The notes under the pieces were generated by a model that did no database searches, had not been told where the DNA came from, and worked only from the letters and a program-made list of their open reading frames with translations. From an uncultured Clostridia bacterium (GTDB lineage: Bacteria > Bacillota > Clostridia > Oscillospirales > Ruminococcaceae), in the NCBI GenBank assembly GCA_946533615.1, contig CAMNBY010000300.1, positions 1 to 14,043 on the forward strand: a stretch of DNA of 14,043 nt, written 5' to 3'. Position 1 is the stretch's first letter; every line of letters begins with the position of its first letter. Below, piece after piece: positions 7,392-13,389 of the stretch. The position numbers and the translations under genes are program-made.

Positions 7392-8138
7392 TTACTCCGC
7401 TGTGATGTATTTCTCGAAGCCGTTCTCGTTGACCTCGTTCACAAGCTCTGCGCCGCCTTCTGCGGCAATCCTGCCGTTGACGAGTATGTGGGTCTTGTCC
7501 ACCTTGAGCGCTTCGAGTATCTTTGTATTATGTGTGATGATGATAAGCGAATTCTGCGGATCCTTCTGGAACTCGCTGACGCCCTTGGAGACGGTCTTTA
7601 CGGCGTCAACGTCAAGACCCGAGTCGGTCTCGTCGAGTATCGCGAGCCTCGGCTTGAGCACCAGCAGCTGGAGTATCTCGGCCTTTTTCTTCTCGCCGCC
7701 CGAGAAGCCGACGTTCAGGTCTCTGTCGGCATAAGCAGGATCCATCTGGAGCACGTCCATCACGGCGCGGAGCTGCTTTTTGAACTCAAAGAGCTTGATG
7801 CGCTTGCCTGTTTTCTGCTCCAGCGCGTTCCTGAGGAAGTTCGACAGCGTGATGCCCGGTATCTCGATGGGGTTCTGGAAGGAGAGGAAAAGCCCTTTCT
7901 GCGCTCTCTTATCTGCGGTAAGCTCTGTGATGTCCTCGCCGTCAAAGAAGATGCTGCCACCCGTGACCGTATACTCGGGGCTGCCCATGATGGTCGAGCC
8001 GAGGGTGGATTTTCCTGCGCCGTTAGGCCCCATCAGAACGTGGGTCTCGCCTGCTTCGACGGTAAGTGAAACGCCGTGGAGAAGCTCCTTCTCCTCGACC
8101 GCGGCGTGAATGTCCTTTATTTCAAGTAAGCCTGCCAT
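7392..8138 (-). CDS. sufC: Fe-S cluster assembly ATPase SufC
   Basis: This 248-residue ABC-type ATPase powers conformational change in the cytoplasmic SufBCD complex; it has no membrane partner. It has Walker A GPNGAGKS (37-44), Q88 in SFQNP, signature FSGGEKKK (145-152), Walker B with LAILDETDSGLD (166-177) and switch H203. The length is typical for SufC. The start at 8138 is favoured because AAAGGACG lies at about 8145-8152. The frame has another ATG at 8174, but it falls inside a palindrome in the leader and adds residues that SufC proteins lack. This is the first gene of the suf operon. Confidence 0.96.
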   Translation of the reverse strand: MAGLLEIKDIHAAVEEKELLHGVSLTVEAGETHVLMGPNGAGKSTLGSTIMGSPEYTVTGGSIFFDGEDITELTADKRAQKGLFLSFQNPIEIPGITLSNFLRNALEQKTGKRIKLFEFKKQLRAVMDVLQMDPAYADRDLNVGFSGGEKKKAEILQLLVLKPRLAILDETDSGLDVDAVKTVSKGVSEFQKDPQNSLIIITHNTKILEALKVDKTHILVNGRIAAEGGAELVNEVNENGFEKYITAE

Positions 8139-8170
8139 ATATAACGTCCTTTCGGTAAAATATACTTTTC

Positions 8171-8188
8171 TCATCCAAATTCGGATGA
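8171..8188. promoter_or_regulatory. Near-perfect palindrome in the suf leader, candidate operator
   Basis: TCATCCAAATTCGGATGA is an 18-base inverted repeat with eight of nine positions paired. It lies about 8-25 bases after the predicted start of transcription and 32 bases before the sufC start. A repressor bound here would block the suf operon. As RNA it would form a short hairpin instead. No IscR, SufR or Rrf2-like gene is in the window, so the binder is unknown. Confidence 0.55.
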
Positions 8189-8201
8189 AAACACATTATT
8201 A

Positions 8202-8230
8202 ATTATAGCACTTCCGGGGTGAAAAGTCAA
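8202..8230 (-). promoter_or_regulatory. suf operon promoter
   Basis: Read on the - strand, TTGACT (8230-8225) and TATAAT (8207-8202) are separated by 17 bases. A TG one base before the -10 makes it an extended -10 promoter. Transcription should start near 8195. Confidence 0.88.
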
Positions 8231-8308
8231 CAACAAGCCCCATCCCAACAGGTAAACATATATATAAAGATTTATTACGATTGTATTTAACCTATCTGAT
8301 TACCGGGT

Positions 8309-8448
8309 TTTTGCCGCCGCGTGAACGGCGGCAAGCCGCCTCACAACGATGTGATGTGCAGGGGCTCCCTCGCGATACGGTGGGGGTCAGAAGGATTTGT
8401 GTGAGAGGGAAACGCCCGTACAAGGGGGCTCTGACATCTGACCGTATT
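8309..8448. other. Structured intergenic block, unassigned
   Basis: This gene-free stretch lies between the divergent suf and sirtuin promoters. It holds consecutive hairpins: TTGCCGCCG / CGGCGGCAA (8311-8334), TCACA / TGTGA (8341-8354), AGGG / CCCT (8360-8370), and a long rod. In the rod TACGGT (8376-8381) pairs with ACCGTA (8441-8446), GTCAGA (8386-8391) with TCTGAC (8430-8435), and TTGT (8397-8400) with ACAA (8420-8423). No ribosome site or clear promoter was found on either strand inside it. Short open frames exist (e.g. 8321-8404) but lack start signals. It could be a small RNA, part of a dispersed intergenic repeat, or a degenerate gene. I do not recognise it as a known riboswitch, 6S RNA or SRP RNA. 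Confidence 0.45.
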
Positions 8449-8453
8449 TGCTC

Positions 8454-8482
8454 TTGAAATTTCCCGCTTTTCGTGATATACT
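8454..8482 (+). promoter_or_regulatory. Promoter of the sirtuin gene
   Basis: TTGAAA (8454-8459) and TATACT (8477-8482) are separated by 17 bases, with TGA before the -10 giving an extended -10 element. Transcription should start near 8489, after the in-frame ATG at 8473, which supports the later start at 8521. Confidence 0.8.
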
Positions 8483-8520
8483 TAGATCAGACCCGAAAAC
8501 TGACAAGAAGGAGTGATCTT

Positions 8521-9240
8521 ATGAAAACCGAAAAGACCTTGCAGGAGATCGTTGACTGTTCAAAGAGGATCGTGTTCTTTGGCGGCGCAGGCGTATCGAC
8601 CGAGAGCGGCATTCCCGACTTCCGCTCCGCCGACGGCCTCTACAACCAGAAGTACGATGTTCCGCCCGAGACCATGCTCAGCCACAGCTACTTTATCAGC
8701 CACACCGATGATTTCTTCCGCTTCTACCGCGACAAGATGCTGCAGCTCGAGGCCGAGCCGAACGCCGCCCATCTCAAGCTTGCGGAGCTTGAGCGGGCAG
8801 GGAAGCTTGACTGCGTCATCACACAGAACATCGACGGCCTGCACCAGAAGGCCGGCAGCAAGCGCGTGTTCGAGCTTCACGGCTCTGTTCACCGCAACTA
8901 CTGCATGAAGTGCCGCAGGTTCTACACCGCCGAGCAGGTGCGTGATATGACGGGCGTTCCGAAGTGCAGCTGCGGCGGCACGATCAAGCCCGATGTGGTG
9001 CTATACGAGGAGTCGCTTGACGGCAGCACGATCGAGCAGTCTGTCGAGGCCATAGCGAACGCCGACACCCTCATCATCGCCGGCACGTCCCTGACGGTCT
9101 ATCCTGCGGCAGGCTTCGTGCGCTATTTCAGGGGCAATTACCTTGTCCTGATAAACCGCGACCCGACCCCCATGGACGCCTCCTGCGACCTCGTTATCCA
9201 CGGCAGCGTCGGCAAGGTTTTGGGAGAGATACGGGTATAG
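8521..9240 (+). CDS. Sir2-family NAD-dependent protein deacylase
   Basis: This 239-residue sirtuin removes acyl groups from protein lysines, consuming NAD. The NAD-binding motif GAGVSTESGIPDFRS spans 22-36, TQNIDGLH spans 101-108, and the catalytic His is H120 in FELHGS. The zinc module is intact: C128 and C131 (YCMKC), then C149 and C151 (CSC). GTSLTVYPA (188-196) forms the second nucleotide-binding part. VVLYEE (159-164) replaces the VVFFGE of many sirtuins, as is common in Firmicutes. AAGGAG at 8508-8513 supports ATG 8521. The gene has its own promoter and stands alone. Its TAG stop is the first three bases of the palindromic element that follows. Confidence 0.95.
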   Translation: MKTEKTLQEIVDCSKRIVFFGGAGVSTESGIPDFRSADGLYNQKYDVPPETMLSHSYFISHTDDFFRFYRDKMLQLEAEPNAAHLKLAELERAGKLDCVITQNIDGLHQKAGSKRVFELHGSVHRNYCMKCRRFYTAEQVRDMTGVPKCSCGGTIKPDVVLYEESLDGSTIEQSVEAIANADTLIIAGTSLTVYPAAGFVRYFRGNYLVLINRDPTPMDASCDLVIHGSVGKVLGEIRV

Positions 9241-9362
9241 TGAAGAGTGAATAACGAATAGTGAATAGTGAATAGTTATGGTGTCGCCTTCGGCGACTGT
9301 TATGGCCACGGAGCGGACACCATCATTATTCACTATTAACTTTTCACTCTTCACTATTCACT
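9238..9362. repeat. Palindromic MITE-like intergenic element with heptamer repeats
   Basis: The left arm (9238-9285) and right arm (9316-9362) are long imperfect inverted repeats made of degenerate GTGAATA heptamers. The inner ends ATGGTGTC (9278-9285) and GACACCAT (9316-9323) pair perfectly. The centre holds a GTCGCC / GGCGAC hairpin (9283-9297). The outer end TAGTGAA supplies the sirtuin stop codon. It encodes no protein. This looks like a non-autonomous mobile repeat of the MITE or REP kind, but copies elsewhere in the genome cannot be seen here. Confidence 0.7.
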
Positions 9363-9398
9363 AAAAAAGGCACCTCCGTGCGGAGATGCCTTTAATTA
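9363..9398. terminator. Enolase terminator, possibly bidirectional
   Basis: AAAGGCA (9366-9372) pairs with TGCCTTT (9387-9393) and CTCC with GGAG inside, with one mismatch and a four-base loop. On the - strand six T's follow (9368-9363), ending eno about 20 bases after its stop. On the + strand the tail TTTAATTATTTT could end the sirtuin transcript. Confidence 0.9.
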
Positions 9399-9414
9399 TT
9401 TTGTTCAGCGAAGA

Positions 9415-10716
9415 TTATCTCTTAACGTTGAAAGCGCCCATCTGGGGGTAATCAGCTGCGTCGCCGAGCTGCTCTTCGATCCTGAGGAGCTGGTTGTACT
9501 TGGCAACTCTCTCGGAGCGGCTGGGAGCACCGGTCTTGATCTGGCAGGTGTTGAGTGCAACTGCGAGGTCAGCGATGGTGGTGTCAGCAGTCTCGCCCGA
9601 GCGGTGAGAAGAGATAGCGGTGTAGCCGGCCTTGTGAGCCATCTTGATAGCCTCGAGGGTCTCGGATACGGAACCGATCTGGTTGAGCTTTATGAGGATA
9701 GAGTTTGCAGCGCCGAGCTTGATGCCCTTAGCAAGTCTCTCGGTGTTGGTAACGAACAGGTCGTCGCCTACGAGCTGAACCTTGCCGCCGATCTTCTTGG
9801 TCATCTTTACCCAGCCTTCCCAGTCCTCTTCATCAAGGCCGTCCTCGATGGAGATGATAGGATACTTGTCAACGAGAGCCTCCCAGTGAGCGATCAGCTC
9901 GTCGGAGGTGAACTCCTTGCCGCTCTTGGGCTGCTTGTAGAAGCCCTTGCCCTTTTCGCTCTTCCACTCGGAGGAAGCAGCGTCCATAGCGATCATGAAG
10001 TCCTTGCCGGGCTCGAAGCCTGCGGCCTTGATAGCCTCGAGGATCTTCTCGATAGCCTCTTCGTCGCTCTTCAGGCTGTTGGGAGCGAAGCCGCCCTCGT
10101 CGCCTACGGCAGTAACGTCGCCCATAGCCTTGAGCAGAGCCTTCAGGTTGTGGAAGACTTCGGCACACCAGCGGAGACCTTCCTTGAAGGAGGGAGCGCC
10201 GACAGGCATTATCATGAACTCCTGAGTATCAACAGCGCTGTCAGCGTGAGCACCGCCGTTGAGGATGTTCATCATAGGTACAGGCAGCTTTGTGCCCTGG
10301 ATTCCGCCAAGGAATCTGTAGAGCGGAAGATCGAGCGATGTAGCAGCTGCTCTTGCGGTAGCGATAGAAACAGCGAGGATAGCGTTTGCGCCGAGCTTGG
10401 ACTTGTCCTTTGTGCCGTCAAGCTTTATCATAGCCTTATCAACAGCGTAGATATCGGAAGCGTCCATGCCGACGATAGCCTCTGCGATAGGTCCGTTGAT
10501 GTTGTCAACAGCCTTTGTAACGCCCTTGCCAAGGTATCTGCCCTTGTCGCCGTCACGGAGCTCGAGAGCCTCGAACTCGCCTGTGGAAGCGCCCGAAGGA
10601 GCGGTGCCTCTTGCAACTGTGCCGTCAGCCAGTGTTACCTCAGCCTCAACGGTGGGGTTTCCTCTGGAATCGAGGATCTCGCGGCCGACTACTTTTTCAA
10701 TTTCCAGGTAATCCAT
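9415..10716 (-). CDS. eno: Enolase
   Basis: This 433-residue glycolytic enzyme interconverts 2-phosphoglycerate and phosphoenolpyruvate in the cytoplasm. All landmarks are present: SGASTGE (41-47), NGGAHA (153-158), metal ligands D246 (AMDAASSE), E291 (SIEDGLDE) and D318 (VGDDLFVT), the family signature ILIKLNQIGSVSET (340-353) with catalytic K343, and SHRSGET (370-376). The length is normal. The start at 10716 follows AAAAGGAG (10727-10734 region). The frame stays open further upstream to 10779, but that part has no enolase residues. The gene is a single transcription unit with its own promoter and a strong terminator. Confidence 0.98.
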   Translation of the reverse strand: MDYLEIEKVVGREILDSRGNPTVEAEVTLADGTVARGTAPSGASTGEFEALELRDGDKGRYLGKGVTKAVDNINGPIAEAIVGMDASDIYAVDKAMIKLDGTKDKSKLGANAILAVSIATARAAATSLDLPLYRFLGGIQGTKLPVPMMNILNGGAHADSAVDTQEFMIMPVGAPSFKEGLRWCAEVFHNLKALLKAMGDVTAVGDEGGFAPNSLKSDEEAIEKILEAIKAAGFEPGKDFMIAMDAASSEWKSEKGKGFYKQPKSGKEFTSDELIAHWEALVDKYPIISIEDGLDEEDWEGWVKMTKKIGGKVQLVGDDLFVTNTERLAKGIKLGAANSILIKLNQIGSVSETLEAIKMAHKAGYTAISSHRSGETADTTIADLAVALNTCQIKTGAPSRSERVAKYNQLLRIEEQLGDAADYPQMGAFNVKR

Positions 10717-10787
10717 AATCAAAAAACTCCTTTTGTGAATTTTTAGTAAAAATACCGCCCGGATAAAGGCAATATCCAACTAAGATT

Positions 10788-10816
10788 ATAATACCACACT
10801 GCTGCCTTTTTGTCAA
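10788..10816 (-). promoter_or_regulatory. Enolase promoter
   Basis: On the - strand TTGACA (10816-10811) and TATTAT (10793-10788) are separated by 17 bases. A TATAAT three bases further on (10790-10785) would give a 20-base spacer and is less likely. The leader of about 60 bases contains a weak GGATA / TATCC hairpin (10761-10777). Confidence 0.8.
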
Positions 10817-10840
10817 GGACACAAGTTGGTATTTTTCGTG

Positions 10841-10886
10841 AATTGAGAAATAAAGAATGTCCTTTCCCCGGAAAGGAAAGGACATT
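10841..10886 (-). terminator. Terminator of the first zinc-ribbon gene
   Basis: AATGTCCTTTCC pairs with GGAAAGGACATT (10856-10867 and 10875-10886), a 12-bp perfect stem with a seven-base loop. On the - strand it lies five bases after the stop codon and is followed by CTTTATTTC. The T-tract is broken, so termination may be moderate. Confidence 0.8.
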
Positions 10887-10890
10887 GACA

Positions 10891-11916
10891 TCAATCCTTG
10901 GCTTTTACCATTATAACAGTGGAGGTGATCTCGTAGAGCTTCAGCTCGTCGCCGTGGAGGACGTAGCTGGCGTCGTTTTCGCGGTTGCCCTCATAGTAGA
11001 TCTTGCCGTTCTCCCAGGTGAAGGTGGACACGCCGTTTGTGCCTGAAGCCTCGCCTGTTCCGTCGCTCTTGAAGATCATGTAGGTGTTCTCGGGCGTGAT
11101 GCTGTCGTCTTCCATCTTGTCGCCGTCCACATAGCCTGCCGAGAAGACGTATTTTCCGTCGGGCTTCTCGCGGGTGTCCTCGTAGACGGATTCGTGTATC
11201 ATCACAAGCTTTGTGTCGCCCTCTGTCACGGTGAGCTGGTCGCCGTCGAGGGTGTATTTTGCCTCAAGGCCGCTGTCTGTCGAGAGGGAACCGTCCTTCC
11301 ACGCGATCTGCTCGGCGCCTGCGGGATTGCTGTAAACGCCTGTGCCGTCGCCGTTGAAGTGGAAGTAGAAGGTCTTGATGTCAACATCGGGGCTGAGGTC
11401 TACCTCCTTGTCGCCGCTGAAGGCCTTGGAGAAGATATATTTTCCTCCCGGCTTGCCGTCGGTGGGCTCGGTGGGTGTCTCTGTGTAGCCCGAGCTGTAG
11501 GAGGAATCGTCCTCGCTCTGGGCGGCGCTGTTCTCGGCGGCCTGAGAGCTCTCCTCCGCAGCGGAGCTGTCGCCCGTGCTCTCGGCGGCTTCGTCCGAGT
11601 CATCGGCGGCCTGCGAGGAAGTCTCGCTGCTGCTCGATTCGGAGTCGTTCTTAAAGATCTTCGGAACTGCGATTAACGCAGCGAAGACTATTATCACCGA
11701 CACCAACGGGATAACATACCAGAGCCAGCGGCTCTTGCTCATGGGGTCGTCATAGCTTTTCTCTTCTGTATCGGGGGTGCTGTCCTCTGCTGCTTCGTCG
11801 GCCTCATCGGGCTCGTTCTGAGGCAGCTTGTCCAACAGCTCCTCGCACTCGGGGCAGAGGTCCTTCTCGCCCGAGACCTCTTTTCCGCATATCCTGCAGA
11901 CAAGTTTATCATTCAT
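10891..11916 (-). CDS. Zinc-ribbon membrane protein with two extracytoplasmic beta repeats
   Basis: The function of this 341-residue protein is unknown. The N-terminus is a zinc ribbon with C7, C10, C21 and C24. A single membrane helix spans about 66-87, followed by a Ser/Asp/Glu/Ala-rich linker (89-156) likely outside the cell. Two related beta-rich modules follow, at about 157-240 and 252-336. Both begin with GKYxFS, contain a short-turn motif (NGDGTG, KSDGTG), a W-x-x-G turn and a GDxL strand near the end. They look like small lipocalin-like or secreted beta-barrel units, but I do not name a family. ATG 11916 is preceded by TTAGGAGA and a consensus promoter; the longer frame up to 12009 overlaps that promoter and is rejected. 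Confidence 0.85.
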   Translation of the reverse strand: MNDKLVCRICGKEVSGEKDLCPECEELLDKLPQNEPDEADEAAEDSTPDTEEKSYDDPMSKSRWLWYVIPLVSVIIVFAALIAVPKIFKNDSESSSSETSSQAADDSDEAAESTGDSSAAEESSQAAENSAAQSEDDSSYSSGYTETPTEPTDGKPGGKYIFSKAFSGDKEVDLSPDVDIKTFYFHFNGDGTGVYSNPAGAEQIAWKDGSLSTDSGLEAKYTLDGDQLTVTEGDTKLVMIHESVYEDTREKPDGKYVFSAGYVDGDKMEDDSITPENTYMIFKSDGTGEASGTNGVSTFTWENGKIYYEGNRENDASYVLHGDELKLYEITSTVIMVKAKD

Positions 11917-11959
11917 TTGATCGTCTCCTAAATAATCTGCGGCGTGATACGCCTGCATA

Positions 11960-11988
11960 ATTATACAGCAAAACCGCGCCCTTGTCAA
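11960..11988 (-). promoter_or_regulatory. Consensus promoter of the first zinc-ribbon gene
   Basis: On the - strand a perfect TTGACA (11988-11983) and a perfect TATAAT (11965-11960) are separated by 17 bases. This predicts strong transcription starting near 11953, about 37 bases before the ATG at 11916. Confidence 0.92.
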
Positions 11989-12031
11989 GAACAGGAGCGC
12001 AGTTTTCACCGGGTTTTCATTTTAGGCGGCG

Positions 12032-12217
12032 TTATATTCGCTTTTTCTTGTCAAAGCGTTTTGACAGTTCCGTATATGCAATAAATGTGCTTATCAGTGA
12101 TATCGCGATAAACAGCAGATAAAGCGGAGAAAAGCTTATATCTGTGAAGAAGTACGAGGTTCTTGTCTTGTACCAATGGAAGAAATGATGATATTCGCAA
12201 ATGAAATAATCATAAAT
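12032..12217 (-). other. Coding-like continuation in the -1 frame past the second zinc-ribbon stop
   Basis: Reading the - strand from 12217 in the -1 frame gives 61 codons before a TAA at 12034-12032. The end contains SPLYLLFIAISLISTFIAY, a clear membrane helix, followed by the positively charged tail ELSKRFDKKKRI. Such a helix and tail are unlikely by chance in non-coding DNA. It probably was, or still is, the C-terminus of the gene ending at 12136. The rest of the 220-base gap, up to 11917, holds only the promoter and leader of the next gene. Confidence 0.55.
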
Positions 12218-12999
12218 AAAAAATAAATCCAGTTGTAACTGATGTTGGAAAAATGGTATTCTTGTCTTAAATCAGCAATCAATTCAACAATTGTCAATGC
12301 AAAAAAGATAAGGTAGCCCGCAAATGTAATTGTTGAGGAGCATTTGATTAAGTTGAAAAAAGAACGCTGTTTTTTCTTGGAAAGCTTTATCAGAGAAATA
12401 ATTATAATTATTGAAGATGAACTGATATACAGAAGCAGTATAATTAACCTAATCAAAAGAATGATCATTGATGCAGTTTTGGCTTCGTTATCATTAACTG
12501 TTACATTATTGAAGATTTTTGTGTATTCGTCTTTATCAAGTTTTTTTATTATCCGAGTATTATTTGAATAATTCCTATAGTATTGTTTGATCAATTCAGA
12601 GAATGAAAAAACATGTTCGTTTTTATCTTTTTTTAGTTCCTTTAGACTATAGCCATACTCTGTTTTGACTGTGGTATCTACATCAATATCCGCGAGATCA
12701 AATAAATCCTGCACGGACATATAATCGCTTTTGGAGTTTTTCAATTCAGACTTTGTATATAGTTTAATATAATATGCGGACATGGTATTAACAAAAAAGC
12801 CGGCGATGCTGGCAACAGATAGAGCTATGACTATAAGCGTCAGAAGAAGATTATGTTTATTGTTTGCTGTTGGGCTGTTACCAACAGTCAATCCCCTTTG
12901 TTCTGCTATGATTGTTTGAGCGATAGTGGTTCTCTGTCCGCAGTTTGTACAGAACTTTACTCCGTCTTTTAGCTTGCTTCCACAATACCTACAAAACAT
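12136..12999 (-). CDS. AT-rich zinc-ribbon multi-pass membrane protein, possibly frameshifted
   Basis: The function of this 287-residue protein is unknown. A zinc ribbon at the N-terminus has C3, C6, C17 and C20 (FCRYCG, FCTNCG). Membrane helices lie at about 51-73, 177-204, 221-241 and 256-275. A hydrophilic loop of about 100 residues (76-175), rich in Lys, Asp and Asn, would lie outside the cell if the ribbon is cytoplasmic. AAGGAG at 13008-13013 is eight bases from ATG 12999; a GTG at 13005 in frame is too close. Base use is far richer in A and T than in its neighbours, which suggests transfer or relaxed selection. The C-terminus TRQEPRTSSQI looks abrupt, and coding sequence resumes in the -1 frame beyond U_UUU_UUA at 12223-12217. 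The promoter carries two operator-like palindromes. Confidence 0.75.
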   Translation of the reverse strand: MFCRYCGSKLKDGVKFCTNCGQRTTIAQTIIAEQRGLTVGNSPTANNKHNLLLTLIVIALSVASIAGFFVNTMSAYYIKLYTKSELKNSKSDYMSVQDLFDLADIDVDTTVKTEYGYSLKELKKDKNEHVFSFSELIKQYYRNYSNNTRIIKKLDKDEYTKIFNNVTVNDNEAKTASMIILLIRLIILLLYISSSSIIIIISLIKLSKKKQRSFFNLIKCSSTITFAGYLIFFALTIVELIADLRQEYHFSNISYNWIYFLFMIISFANIIISSIGTRQEPRTSSQI

Positions 13000-13012
13000 A
13001 GTCACAACTCCT

Positions 13013-13030
13013 TACATGAGATTTAATGTA
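13013..13030. promoter_or_regulatory. Operator-like palindrome O2
   Basis: TACATGAGATTTAATGTA matches the O1 palindrome at 15 of 18 positions. It covers the predicted start of transcription of the zinc-ribbon membrane gene and ends at its ribosome site. Its centre is 25 bases from that of O1, about two and a half helical turns. Confidence 0.55.
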
Positions 13031-13033
13031 TAT

Positions 13034-13062
13034 ATTATACATGAATTTTCATGTAAAGTCAA
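13034..13062 (-). promoter_or_regulatory. Promoter of the AT-rich zinc-ribbon gene
   Basis: On the - strand TTGACT (13062-13057) and TATAAT (13039-13034) are separated by 17 bases. The O1 palindrome fills the spacer, so binding there would block the promoter. Confidence 0.88.
13038..13055. promoter_or_regulatory. Operator-like palindrome O1
   Basis: TACATGAATTTTCATGTA is a perfect 8+8 inverted repeat around TT, lying exactly between the -35 and -10 of the zinc-ribbon gene. It is also just upstream of the extended -10 of the divergent XRE gene. The adjacent XRE protein is the natural candidate binder, which is an inference. Confidence 0.7.
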
Positions 13063-13079
13063 TAGTTTTTATGAAACTG

Positions 13080-13088
13080 TGGTATAAT
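13080..13088 (+). promoter_or_regulatory. Extended -10 promoter of the XRE regulator
   Basis: TGGTATAAT has the TGn-TATAAT form of an extended -10. No good -35 lies 16-18 bases upstream, where the divergent promoter's -35 sits. The two promoters are therefore back to back and may interfere with each other. Confidence 0.65.
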
Positions 13089-13128
13089 TTTTATATCGGA
13101 ATAAAACAAGCGGCCATGGAGAAAAGCT

Positions 13129-13347
13129 ATGTATTATTATAAACGTCTGCGCGACCTTCGGGAGGATAACGACCTCACCCAGCGGCAGGTAGCCGAACTG
13201 ATAGGTACAACACAGCAGGTCTACAGCGAGTACGAGAATGGCATACGCGAGATACCGCTGTACAAAATGATAATTCTTGCAAAGCACTATAATGTCAGCC
13301 TTGACTGGATAACAGAGCTGACAGATGCAAAACGGGCGATAAAATAA
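13129..13347 (+). CDS. Small XRE-family (HTH_3) transcriptional regulator
   Basis: This 72-residue protein is almost only a DNA-binding domain of the Cro/C1 type. The helix-turn-helix spans about 17-38 (TQRQVAELIG, then TQQVYSEYENG), followed by the typical I-P-x-x-K-M-I-x-L-A and Y-N-V-S-L-D-W-I-T of the family. GGAGAA (13117-13122) precedes ATG 13129. It is divergent from the zinc-ribbon membrane gene, and two palindromes lie between them, so it probably represses that gene and perhaps itself. It lacks any effector or protease domain, so the signal it responds to is not visible. Base use is closer to the surrounding genome than that of the membrane gene. Confidence 0.9.
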   Translation: MYYYKRLRDLREDNDLTQRQVAELIGTTQQVYSEYENGIREIPLYKMIILAKHYNVSLDWITELTDAKRAIK

Positions 13348-13349
13348 AA

Positions 13350-13382
13350 AACCGCGAAGGCGCGTGCCCTCGCGGTTTTTTT
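13350..13382. terminator. Bidirectional terminator between the XRE and pilin-like genes
   Basis: AACCGCGA (13350-13357) pairs with TCGCGGTT (13370-13377), and GGC with GCC inside, around a GCGT loop. Seven T's follow on the + strand (13376-13382), and TTTTTTATTTTA follows on the - strand. It can therefore end both convergent genes. Confidence 0.92.
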
Positions 13383-13389
13383 ATGCTTG

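Noticed and set aside
8309..8448. 6S RNA, SRP RNA or a known riboswitch in the suf-sirtuin gap
   Set aside because: I could not match conserved sequence blocks of these families, and the block lies upstream of both flanking promoters rather than in a leader. Left as unassigned.
9241..9362. CRISPR array, suggested by the GTGAATA repeats
   Set aside because: Repeats are seven bases, contiguous and degenerate, with no unique spacers; the layout is a palindrome.
13129..13347. XRE gene plus the membrane gene as a toxin-antitoxin pair
   Set aside because: They are divergent rather than co-transcribed, and the membrane protein is large with a zinc ribbon; nothing marks it as a toxin.
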